A stretch of DNA of 5,122 nt from Rubritepida sp. (GTDB lineage: Bacteria > Pseudomonadota > Alphaproteobacteria > Acetobacterales > Acetobacteraceae), in NCBI GenBank assembly GCA_022843345.1, contig JALHNW010000184.1, positions 1-5,122 on the forward strand. Reading direction: 5' to 3'. The notes beneath the pieces are model-generated. The model had not been told where the DNA came from and searched no databases. It saw only the letters and a program-made list of their open reading frames with translations. This document shows, one piece after another, positions 1 through 5,122 of the stretch (its first letter is position 1; each line of letters starts with the position of its first letter). The position numbers and the translations under genes were made by a program.

Positions 1-2331
1 GGCGATGACCGCGTCGGCCTGGCCGGCGCCGATGCGCGGGCTGGGCACGGCCTCGCCCGGCCGGCCGAGGCGGATCTGCGCGAACACGCCGCCGCCCTTC
101 TGCGCGAGGCCCAGCATGTCCAGCGTGCGGATCGGCCGGCCTTCCATCTGCGCGGCGACCGCGATGATCTGCGCCAGGGCGGTGACCCCCTGCCCGCCGA
201 TGCCGGCCAGCAGCAGGTTCCAGCTGTCGCCCGGCGCGGCGTCCGGCAGGGTGGGCTCGGGCGGCGCCTCGGCTGCATCCGGGAGGTCCGGCCGGGCGGG
301 CTCCACGCCCTCGATGGTGAGGAAGGATGGGCAGAAGCCGCCGACGCAGGACAGGTCCTGGTTGCAGGCGGACTGGTCGATGCGGCGCTTGCGGCCCCAT
401 TGCGTCTCCACCGGCTCGACCGCGATGCAGTTGGAGGCGCGGGAGCAGTCGCCGCAATCCTCGCAGACCCGCGGGTTGATGACGGCGCGCGCCGCGGCGG
501 CGGCGGCGGTGCCGCGCTTGCGCATGCGCCGGCGCTCGGTGGCGCATTGCTGGTCGTAGATGAGCGCGCTGGTCGCCGGGTATTCGCGCAGCTCCCGCTG
601 CACGGCGTCGAGGTCGGCGCGGTCGTGGAAGGTTGCGAAGGCGGGGACCAGCGGGTCGCCCTGGTGGCGCGCCGGGTCGTCGCCCACGATGGCGATGCGC
701 CCCACGCCCTCGGCGGCGAGCTGGGCGGCGATGCGCGGCACCGTCACCTCGGCGTCCGGGGCCTGGCCGCCGGTCATGGCCACCGCCGAGTTCACCAGGA
801 TCTTGAAGGTCATGCGCGCCTTGGCGGCCACGGCGGCGCGGATGGCGAGGCTGCCGGAATGGGCGTAGGTGCCGTCGCCCATGTTGGCGAAGACGTGCGG
901 CGTGTCGGTGAAGTGGCGCTGGCCGATCCAGGGCGTGCCCTCGCCGCCCATCTGGGTGAACAGGTCGCTGTCGCGGCCCATGTCCTTGGCCAGGTAGTGG
1001 CAGCCGATGCCGGCGAGCGCGTGGCTGCCCTCGGGCACGCGCGTGCTCGTGTTGTGCGGGCAGCCGGGGCAGAAGAAGGGGGTGCGGAGCGCGACGGGCT
1101 CCTGGTGCGCCTTCGCCAGCGCGTCCAGCTCCGCCTCGCGCGCCATCAAAGCCTCGGTGCGAAGCGCCTGGGGCAGGCGTTTCGCCAGGGCGCGGAGGAT
1201 CTGGCCGGCATCCAGCTCGGCCAGGTCGCTCAGCACGTCCTTGCCCGACAGGCGGGGGCGGCTGGGCAGGTCGTAGAAGGCCTCGCGCAGCTGGGATTCC
1301 AGGAAGGCGCGGCGGTCCTCCACCACCAGCACCTCCTCCAGCCCGCGGGCGAAGGCCAGCGCCGCCTCGCGGTCCAGCGGCCAGGCGAGGCCGGCCTTCC
1401 AGATGCGAAGCCCCCCCATGCGCGCGAGTTCGGGCGAGATGCCGGCATCGGCCAGCGCCTGCTTCAACGTGCTCCACGCCTTGCCGCGCACGGCGATGCC
1501 GAAGCGGGCGTGCGGGCTGTCCTGCACGATGCGGTCCAGCCCGTTGAGGCGCGCGAAGGCCTGGGCGGCGGGCAGCTTCACGTGGCGCAGGCGCTGCTCG
1601 ATCAGCAGCGGCGCGTCCTTCAGGCGGATGTGCACGTCGCCGGGATCGCCGGGGACCTGGGTGGCGTAGGCCGCCGGGTCCACGACGAGGGACATGGTGG
1701 CGTCCATCGTCTCGGCCACGCATTTCAGGCCGACCCAGGTGCCGGCATGGCGGCTCATGGCGATGGCCTTGATGCCGTATTCCAGCACCTCCGCCACGTC
1801 GGCGGGGTCGAGCATCGGCATCTCCAGGTCGGCGAAGGCGTGCTCGCTGCCGCTGGTGACGGTGGAGGACTTGCTGGCCGGGTCGTCGCCGGCCAGCGCC
1901 AGCACGCCGCCCAGCGGCGCGGTGCCGGCGCCGTTGGCGTGGCGCAGCACGTCGCCCGAGCGGTCCACCCCCGGCCCCTTGCCGTACCAGATGGCGAAGA
2001 CGCCGCCCTGCCTGGCGCCGGGCAGCAGGCCGACCTGCTGGGTGCCCCAGCAGGCGGTGGCGGCCAGGTCCTCGTTCAGCCCTGGCTCGAAGTGGATGCG
2101 CTGGGCCTGGAGGCGCTCGCGCTGCTTCCACAGCTCCTTGTCGTACCCGCCCAGCGGCGAGCCGCGGTAGCCGGAGACGAAGCCCGCCGTGTCCAGCCCC
2201 GCCTGTGCGTCCAACTGGCGGCGGATAAGGGGCAGGCGGACCAGCGCCTGGGTTCCGGTCAGCAGCGTCTCGGTGCCGGCGGCCTCCCACCGCTCCTCCA
2301 GCGACAGGCCCTCGCGCGTGATGCTGCCCAT
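1..2331 (-). CDS. Fused indolepyruvate ferredoxin oxidoreductase family protein (3' end beyond window)
   Basis: Thiamine-diphosphate and iron-sulfur enzyme expected to convert an aryl 2-oxoacid (indolepyruvate, phenylpyruvate) plus CoA to acyl-CoA and CO2 while reducing ferredoxin in the cytoplasm. The reading frame is open for 777 residues to the window edge. Seen in order: an N-terminal pyrimidine-binding-type region with SGYRGSPLGGYD near residues 44-55; CPGCPHN at 421-427; the diphosphate-binding motif GDGTY at 485-489, followed by a conserved Asn-containing segment; a seven-cysteine ferredoxin-like cluster region (C623, C626, C629, C635, C656, C662, C667-Pro); and the start of the IorB/gamma-type domain with GIGGQGVT at 710-717. 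Archaeal enzymes split these parts into IorA and IorB; bacterial fused forms are about 1150-1200 residues and usually end in a DUF6537 domain, so roughly a third is missing here. The ATG at 2331 follows GGAGG by 5 bases. The exact 2-oxoacid substrate cannot be told from the sequence. Confidence 0.95.
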   Translation of the reverse strand, partial: MGSITREGLSLEERWEAAGTETLLTGTQALVRLPLIRRQLDAQAGLDTAGFVSGYRGSPLGGYDKELWKQRERLQAQRIHFEPGLNEDLAATACWGTQQVGLLPGARQGGVFAIWYGKGPGVDRSGDVLRHANGAGTAPLGGVLALAGDDPASKSSTVTSGSEHAFADLEMPMLDPADVAEVLEYGIKAIAMSRHAGTWVGLKCVAETMDATMSLVVDPAAYATQVPGDPGDVHIRLKDAPLLIEQRLRHVKLPAAQAFARLNGLDRIVQDSPHARFGIAVRGKAWSTLKQALADAGISPELARMGGLRIWKAGLAWPLDREAALAFARGLEEVLVVEDRRAFLESQLREAFYDLPSRPRLSGKDVLSDLAELDAGQILRALAKRLPQALRTEALMAREAELDALAKAHQEPVALRTPFFCPGCPHNTSTRVPEGSHALAGIGCHYLAKDMGRDSDLFTQMGGEGTPWIGQRHFTDTPHVFANMGDGTYAHSGSLAIRAAVAAKARMTFKILVNSAVAMTGGQAPDAEVTVPRIAAQLAAEGVGRIAIVGDDPARHQGDPLVPAFATFHDRADLDAVQRELREYPATSALIYDQQCATERRRMRKRGTAAAAAARAVINPRVCEDCGDCSRASNCIAVEPVETQWGRKRRIDQSACNQDLSCVGGFCPSFLTIEGVEPARPDLPDAAEAPPEPTLPDAAPGDSWNLLLAGIGGQGVTALAQIIAVAAQMEGRPIRTLDMLGLAQKGGGVFAQIRLGRPGEAVPSPRIGAGQADAVIA

Positions 2332-2336
2332 GGAAG

Positions 2337-2341
2337 CCTCC
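2337..2341 (-). promoter_or_regulatory. Ribosome binding site of the oxidoreductase gene
   Basis: On the minus strand a perfect GGAGG lies 5 bases before the ATG at 2331. This fixes the start codon and predicts efficient translation. Confidence 0.8.
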
Positions 2342-2374
2342 GTGTCCCTGACGGGAGGATGGGCTGGTTCGCGC

Positions 2375-2385
2375 GATGATTCATC
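2375..2385. promoter_or_regulatory. Putative operator palindrome in the divergent intergenic region
   Basis: GATGA-T-TCATC is a perfect inverted repeat of 5-base arms around one central base. It lies near the middle of the 100-base gap between the divergent oxidoreductase and Lrp/AsnC genes. It is AT-richer than its surroundings. A TATTCT sequence at 2389-2394 could be a -10 element for the plus-strand regulator gene, but no good -35 partner is seen, and I cannot assign a minus-strand promoter. Lrp/AsnC proteins bind short degenerate palindromes in such gaps and commonly repress their own gene, so the placement fits. A match of this length can also occur by chance. Confidence 0.4.
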
Positions 2386-2417
2386 CCGTATTCTTGTGTG
2401 CGCCGCCGTAAAGGCAG

Positions 2418-2422
2418 AAGGA
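2418..2422 (+). promoter_or_regulatory. Ribosome binding site of the Lrp/AsnC regulator
   Basis: AAGGA ends 9 bases before the ATG at 2432. It supports this start over in-frame codons further upstream, which would extend the reading frame back into the oxidoreductase gene and add residues unlike the family. Confidence 0.65.
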
Positions 2423-2431
2423 TCTTCCGCC

Positions 2432-2887
2432 ATGGACGCCATAGACCGCCGCATCCTCCGCGCGCTGCACCGGGAGGCGCGGCTGACCAATGCCGAGCTG
2501 GCCGAGCGGGTGGGCCTGTCCGCTTCGCCCTGCTGGGCGCGGGTGCGGCGGCTGGAGCAGGCGGGCGTCATCCGCGGCTACCGCGCCGAGCTGGACCAGG
2601 CGGCGCTGGGCATGCCCGACACCGTGTGGATCGAGGTGATGACGGAGAAGCACGACGAGGCGCAGCTGGCGCGCTTCGAGGAGGCGATCGCGGCGATGCC
2701 CGAGGTGGTGGAGGCGTGGCTGGCCACCGGGGAATACGACTACATCCTGAAGGCGGCGGTGGGCGGCACGGCCGGCTACGAGAAACTGCTGCGGGAGAAG
2801 ATCTACCGCCTGCCCGGGGTGCGCCACACGCGCACCGCCTTCGGGCTGCGCTGCCTGAAGCAGGTGTTCACGCCCGTACCGCCGTAG
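2432..2887 (+). CDS. Lrp/AsnC family transcriptional regulator
   Basis: A 151-residue DNA-binding regulator, the normal length for the family. The N-terminal winged helix-turn-helix starts with DAIDRRILRAL and contains TNAELAERVGLSASPCWARV (about residues 19-38), followed by RRLEQAGVIRGY; this is very close to the Lrp consensus. The C-terminal ligand-binding RAM domain spans about residues 60-142, with the typical ATGEYDYILKA segment near 99-109. Family members form dimers and octamers that sense amino acids or related metabolites. The gene is divergent from the oxidoreductase gene with a 100-base gap, suggesting that it controls that gene in response to an amino acid or its 2-oxoacid. It converges on the DUF4214 gene, with 4 bases between the two stop codons. 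The effector cannot be predicted from the sequence. Confidence 0.95.
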   Translation: MDAIDRRILRALHREARLTNAELAERVGLSASPCWARVRRLEQAGVIRGYRAELDQAALGMPDTVWIEVMTEKHDEAQLARFEEAIAAMPEVVEAWLATGEYDYILKAAVGGTAGYEKLLREKIYRLPGVRHTRTAFGLRCLKQVFTPVPP

Positions 2888-2901
2888 CGCCTCACCAGGC
2901 G
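2888..2901. terminator. Short hairpin at the convergent gene junction
   Basis: CGCCT-CACC-AGGCG forms a perfect 5-base-pair stem with a 4-base loop. It begins right after the regulator stop codon and overlaps the stop codon of the convergent DUF4214 gene. Neither strand has a T-run after it, so it is not a canonical intrinsic terminator. It is the only compact structure between these genes and could weakly assist termination or mark an mRNA end. Confidence 0.25.
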
Positions 2902-4469
2902 AAGACGACGTCGCCGTCGGGCTTGAGGCGGACATAGGCGTCCGTCCCCCACCAGGCGAGGGAGGCGTTCATGTAGTCGGCGCGGCTCCAGGCGCCGGCA
3001 TCGAGCAGGCCGGCGATGATGCCCTGCTCGCGCGCGGTCAGGGTGCCGCCGCGCGCCTCGGCGTACCAGGCGGTGGCGAAGGTGGCGTTGTCCATCCATC
3101 CCCATTTCTGGTGGAAGGCGCCGATGCTGGTGACGAGGTTCGCCAGCTGGTGGGTGGACAGGGCGCCGGCGTCGAGCAGGGCGTCGATGCGGCGGTACTG
3201 GTCGCTCGGCTGCTCGCCAAGGCCCGTGCGCAGCAGCACGTCCACCGAGCGCATGGAGGGGTCGCCCGTCACCAGCCCGCGTTCCATCCGCGCCGCCACG
3301 CCGCCGGTGTCGAAGCGCCACTGGGCGAGTTCCAGCAGCAGGTTCTCCCGCGGGAAGCCGGCGGCCAGGCGGGCGGCGTGCCAGGAGATGGCGCCCTGCC
3401 CCACGTCCCAGTCCACGATGTTGGCGTAGAGGCGGCGGACGAAGGCCTCGTTGTCCAGCGTGCCGAAGCTGGTGCGGAACACGCTGCCGTGGACGATCCA
3501 TCGCGCGTAGTCGAGGGTGGTGAAGGCGCCCGCGTGGAAGAGCGCCGTCTCCCGCCCCAGTTCGGCCGGGCTGGGCTCGCGGTTCAGCCCCGTCTCGAAC
3601 AGGTTCCACAGCCTGGCCTCGGTGGAGGCGGGGTCGTAGATCACGTCCACGTCCAGCAGGTCCACCCGCTGGGGCTGCGGCGCCCAGAACTCGCGCCCGT
3701 CGCGCAGCGTGAAGCGCAGGTTCGGCCCGAAGTCGCGGAGGTTCGCCAGGTCGGACAGCGCCCAGTCCACCTCCAGCCGGGTGCCGGACCAGGAGAAGCC
3801 CGCCACCTGCTCCCCCGGGAGGATCAGGTTCGCCAGCGGCGCGCCCGGCAGGGTGGGGTTCACGACGTTGATGCGCAGCTCGAACCCGGCGGACTGGGTG
3901 CCGTCGGACGCCTCGACGAACAGGGAGCGGATGGGGCCGTCATAGGCGCTCAGCACCATGCCGGGCTTCAGGCGCAGGGTGTTGCCGGTGATCTCGAACA
4001 GCCACTGGTCGTCCTCGCGGATCCGGAAGCTGATCGCCGACGCCGCGCTGTCCGGGTCAACGGCGGCCAGCGTGCCGATCACCGCCCCGGCCGTGTCCAT
4101 GTTGACCCGCCCGCCGGTGGCGCAGGTGACGGATTGCGGTGGCGTGTCGTCGCGGTCCAGGACGGCGACGGAGTAGGTGGCGGCGGATTCGGCGATCGTG
4201 CCGTCGGCCAAGAAGAAGCGCACGGCGAAGGACAGGGAGGGCGTGGCCAAAAGGCCCTCGAAGTCGGCCCGGGCGAAGGGCGTCACCTCCAGCAGCCCCA
4301 GGGTGCGGTTGAGCCGGACGTCGAAGAAGTCGGCCCCCGTGCCGACGAGGTCCACGAAGCGGATGGAGGCGGGGTCTATGGACAGGCGCAGGTGGGCGAA
4401 CCAGTCCCAGGGGGCCGTGTTCTCGAGCAGCGTGGCCGGCAGCGTGCCGGCGAGGGTGATGAGGCGCAT
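2892..4469 (-). CDS. Cadherin-like and DUF4214 domain protein, probably extracellular
   Basis: A 525-residue protein. The N-terminal part has two cadherin-like beta-sandwich regions. The first, about residues 5-108, is divergent and ends in ATYSVAVLDRDD. The second, about 117-205, has the typical GTLAAVDPDS, FEITGNTLRLK and FVEASDGTQSAGF segments. After a linker (206-280) comes a helical DUF4214-like region in two tandem copies (about 288-384 and 409-506), sharing TGL, PS, DN, F and YA positions. DUF4214 is found mostly in large surface or type I-secreted proteins of alphaproteobacteria and cyanobacteria; its function is unknown. No Sec signal peptide is visible, and no glycine-rich RTX nonapeptides are present. 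The acidic-hydrophobic C terminus (PDGDVVFAW) could be a type I secretion signal, but this is speculation. The start at 4469 has only weak ribosome binding (GGA/GGATG), inside a hairpin. The role is unknown; adhesion or surface layer is a guess. Confidence 0.85.
   Translation of the reverse strand: MRLITLAGTLPATLLENTAPWDWFAHLRLSIDPASIRFVDLVGTGADFFDVRLNRTLGLLEVTPFARADFEGLLATPSLSFAVRFFLADGTIAESAATYSVAVLDRDDTPPQSVTCATGGRVNMDTAGAVIGTLAAVDPDSAASAISFRIREDDQWLFEITGNTLRLKPGMVLSAYDGPIRSLFVEASDGTQSAGFELRINVVNPTLPGAPLANLILPGEQVAGFSWSGTRLEVDWALSDLANLRDFGPNLRFTLRDGREFWAPQPQRVDLLDVDVIYDPASTEARLWNLFETGLNREPSPAELGRETALFHAGAFTTLDYARWIVHGSVFRTSFGTLDNEAFVRRLYANIVDWDVGQGAISWHAARLAAGFPRENLLLELAQWRFDTGGVAARMERGLVTGDPSMRSVDVLLRTGLGEQPSDQYRRIDALLDAGALSTHQLANLVTSIGAFHQKWGWMDNATFATAWYAEARGGTLTAREQGIIAGLLDAGAWSRADYMNASLAWWGTDAYVRLKPDGDVVFAW
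2952..3608 (-). repeat. Tandem internal duplication in the DUF4214 region (protein-level repeat)
   Basis: Two copies of about 95-98 residues lie at 3318-3608 (residues 288-384) and 2952-3245 (residues 409-506), offset by 121-122 residues. Aligned pairs include T293/T415, G294/G416, L295/L417, P299-S300/P421-S422, G336/G457, D339-N340/D460-N461, F343/F464, Y348-A349/Y469-A470, R374/R496, and a terminal LAxW against LAW. The copies are diverged at DNA level, so the duplication is old. Confidence 0.6.
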
Positions 4470-4472
4470 CGT

Positions 4473-4499
4473 GGCATCCGCGTATGGGAGACGGATGCC
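4473..4499 (-). promoter_or_regulatory. Perfect 8-bp hairpin touching the start of the DUF4214 gene
   Basis: GGCATCCG and CGGATGCC are exact complements separated by 11 bases. In the minus-strand message the stem ends only 3 bases before the AUG at 4469, and its second arm contains the only Shine-Dalgarno-like bases (GGA). It may limit translation of the DUF4214 gene, or serve as a protein-binding palindrome in DNA. There is no U-run after it, so a terminator role is less likely. Confidence 0.45.
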
Positions 4500-4506
4500 G
4501 GTTCTG

Positions 4507-4537
4507 GCGCCTCACCGCTTGAGGAAGCGTGAAGCGC
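4507..4537 (-). terminator. Hairpin downstream of the ccoI-ccoS operon, likely terminator
   Basis: On the minus strand the transcript can form GCGC-U-UCAC-GCUU, loop CCUC, AAGC-(bulged G)-GUGA-G-GCGC. This is a 13-base-pair stem with one U-G wobble and one bulge, starting 13 bases after the stop codon of the last operon gene. The wobble pairs only in the minus-strand RNA; on the plus strand it is an A-C mismatch. That fits a structure kept for the minus-strand operon. It has no U-tract, which is common for terminator-like hairpins in high-GC genomes, so it could instead stabilise the mRNA end. Confidence 0.5.
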
Positions 4538-4550
4538 GGCGGGCGCGGCG

Positions 4551-4727
4551 TCAGTGCGCCGAGGAATCCTGCGCGTCGTAGTGGCGCTTCACCACGCCAT
4601 AGGCCATCAGCACGCCGAACAGCGTCATCAGGGCGCCGAAGAAGCCCAGGTAGCCATCGGCCGCGGCAAAGGTGAACAGGCCGACGAGGGCGGTGAGCGC
4701 GTAGAAGGGAATGAAGAAGCCGGGCAT
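4551..4727 (-). CDS. Small two-helix membrane protein, last gene of the ccoI-ccoS operon
   Basis: A 58-residue hydrophobic protein that I do not recognise. It starts MPGFFIPFY and has two predicted membrane helices, about residues 4-21 and 26-44, joined by a tight AADGY turn. The polar, basic-then-acidic tail KRHYDAQDSSAH should lie in the cytoplasm, making a helical hairpin with both ends inside. The start at 4727 is chosen because it sits 1 base after the ccoS stop codon (TGA-G-ATG), with GGAAAG 10 bases upstream; this implies translational coupling. A longer upstream start in this frame would overlap most of ccoS and add low-complexity residues. It does not look like CcoQ, which has a single helix. 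The operon position suggests a role in cbb3 oxidase assembly or in the inner membrane, but nothing in the sequence proves it. Confidence 0.75.
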   Translation of the reverse strand: MPGFFIPFYALTALVGLFTFAAADGYLGFFGALMTLFGVLMAYGVVKRHYDAQDSSAH

Positions 4728-4728
4728 C

Positions 4729-4890
4729 TCAGCGGGTCTTTCCGTTGGGGTGGTCGTCGTCGAAGAGGATGCGGGCGGCGGCGCCGTCCAGATCCTCGTA
4801 CTGGCCGGAGCGCATGGCCCAGAGGAAGCCGGCAAGGCCCACCCCCCCGAGGAACAGCGCGACCGGGATCAGGTACACCAGGATGTCCAT
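4729..4890 (-). CDS. ccoS: cbb3-type cytochrome oxidase assembly protein CcoS
   Basis: A 53-residue inner-membrane protein needed in studied bacteria for inserting cofactors (heme b and copper) into the cbb3 oxidase. It begins MDILVYLIPVALFLGGVGLA, a single membrane helix at about residues 3-24. The CcoS family signature follows: W-A-M-R-S-G-Q-Y-E-D-L-D-G near residues 24-36, then ARILFDDD near 39-46. Its length is normal for the family. The ATG at 4890 directly follows the ccoI stop codon with no spacer, and a GGAGG 5 bases before the ATG lies inside the ccoI end. It is too short for many gene finders but is clearly identified by the motif and by its position after ccoI. Confidence 0.93.
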   Translation of the reverse strand: MDILVYLIPVALFLGGVGLAGFLWAMRSGQYEDLDGAAARILFDDDHPNGKTR

Positions 4891-5122
4891 CTACCCCTCC
4901 CTGCCGGCACGCATGGCGTTGCCGATCACGGCCAGCGAGGAGGAGGCCATGACCAGCGCCGCGATCAAGGGCGTCGCGAAGCCGGCGATCGCCACCGGCA
5001 CGGCCAGGATGTTGTAGCAGAAGGCGAAGACGATGTTCTGCCGCGCCAGGCGCTGGGCGCGGCGCGCGGTGCCGATGGCGCGCGCCAGCGGCAGCAGCCC
5101 GCCCCCGCGCAGCACGAAGTCC
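4891..5122 (-). CDS. ccoI: Copper-translocating P-type ATPase CcoI/FixI, C-terminal 76 residues only
   Basis: The end of a heavy-metal P1B-type ATPase whose 5' part lies beyond the right edge. The visible part starts with DFVL, the segment that follows the GDGxND hinge in these pumps. It continues through a basic amphipathic stretch ending RQN, then membrane helix 7 (NIVFAFCYNILAVPVAIAGF) and helix 8 (PLIAALVMASSSLAVIGNAM). YN in helix 7 and the MxxSS motif in helix 8 are metal-site residues of the copper-pump class. ccoI rather than a general copA is inferred from ccoS directly after it; CcoI supplies copper for the cbb3 oxidase active site. The catalytic DKTGT and the metal-binding CPC motif are outside the window, so copper specificity rests on helix 7-8 residues and gene order. 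Confidence 0.88.
   Translation of the reverse strand, partial: DFVLRGGGLLPLARAIGTARRAQRLARQNIVFAFCYNILAVPVAIAGFATPLIAALVMASSSLAVIGNAMRAGREG
4896..4900 (-). promoter_or_regulatory. Ribosome binding site of ccoS, inside the end of ccoI
   Basis: GGAGG on the minus strand lies within the last codons of ccoI, 5 bases before the ccoS ATG. Ribosomes finishing ccoI would stop on top of it, so the two genes are likely translationally coupled. Confidence 0.75.

Noticed and set aside
484..510. Run of GCG/GCC triplets resembling a short tandem repeat
   Set aside because: It encodes an alanine-rich linker just before the iron-sulfur cysteine region of the oxidoreductase. It is short, imperfect and expected at this GC content.
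400..2379. Long plus-strand open frame of 659 residues opposite the oxidoreductase gene
   Set aside because: The minus strand carries clear family motifs over the whole stretch. The plus-strand product is rich in Gly, Ala, Arg, His and Val with no domain, as expected when a high-GC gene is read in its antisense frame.
2189..2431. Upstream extension of the Lrp/AsnC reading frame by 81 residues
   Set aside because: The extra part overlaps the start of the oxidoreductase gene on the other strand, is unlike the family, and lacks a ribosome binding site. The ATG at 2432 gives the standard 151-residue protein.
2903..2918. Inverted bases around GACGACGTCGCC as a possible terminator for the regulator gene
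   Set aside because: The pairing is short and lies inside the coding end of the DUF4214 gene with no T-run; it is likely chance in GC-rich codons.
3111..4532. Plus-strand open frame of 473 residues opposite the DUF4214 gene
   Set aside because: It is low complexity (Gly, Val, Gln, Arg, Ala) and antisense to a gene with recognisable cadherin-like and DUF4214 domains. It is a composition artefact.
4728..4835. N-terminal extension of the 58-residue membrane protein to 94 residues
   Set aside because: The added residues are a Thr/Ser/Pro-rich out-of-frame reading of ccoS. The ATG at 4727, just after the ccoS stop, fits coupling and gives a clean membrane hairpin.

Overview
The window reads as chromosomal DNA of a high-GC alphaproteobacterium. 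Codon third positions are almost all G or C, and the gene content fits Rhodospirillales or Acetobacteraceae (for example Roseomonas-like bacteria). That lineage is an inference from composition and gene families; the sequence contains no direct taxonomic marker. All genes are ordinary protein-coding genes. I see no rRNA, tRNA, insertion sequence, CRISPR array or phage gene.

Layout from left to right. (1) Positions 1-2331, minus strand: the first 777 residues of a fused indolepyruvate ferredoxin oxidoreductase family protein, running off the left edge. (2) Positions 2332-2431: a 100-base divergent intergenic region holding both ribosome binding sites and an 11-base palindrome that could be an operator. 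(3) Positions 2432-2887, plus strand: an Lrp/AsnC-family regulator, probably controlling the oxidoreductase gene and itself. (4) Positions 2892-4469, minus strand, convergent with the regulator and only 4 bases from it: a 525-residue protein with two cadherin-like domains and a duplicated DUF4214-like region, probably surface-located or secreted. (5) Positions 4470-4550: a short intergenic stretch with two strong hairpins. One is a likely terminator for the upstream operon; the other lies against the start codon of the DUF4214 gene. (6) Positions 4551-5122, minus strand: the tail of a cbb3 oxidase assembly operon, in the order ccoI (copper P-type ATPase, C-terminal end only), ccoS, and an unrecognised 58-residue two-helix membrane protein. 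These are joined by 0- and 1-base spacings.

Two functional themes are present. The first is amino-acid-responsive 2-oxoacid oxidation: aromatic 2-oxoacid to acyl-CoA with ferredoxin reduction, under a feast/famine regulator. The second is maturation of the high-affinity cbb3 terminal oxidase. The least explained items are the small membrane protein coupled to ccoS, the hairpin that may mask the start of the DUF4214 gene, and the internal repeat in that protein. I found no convincing undescribed multi-gene system.
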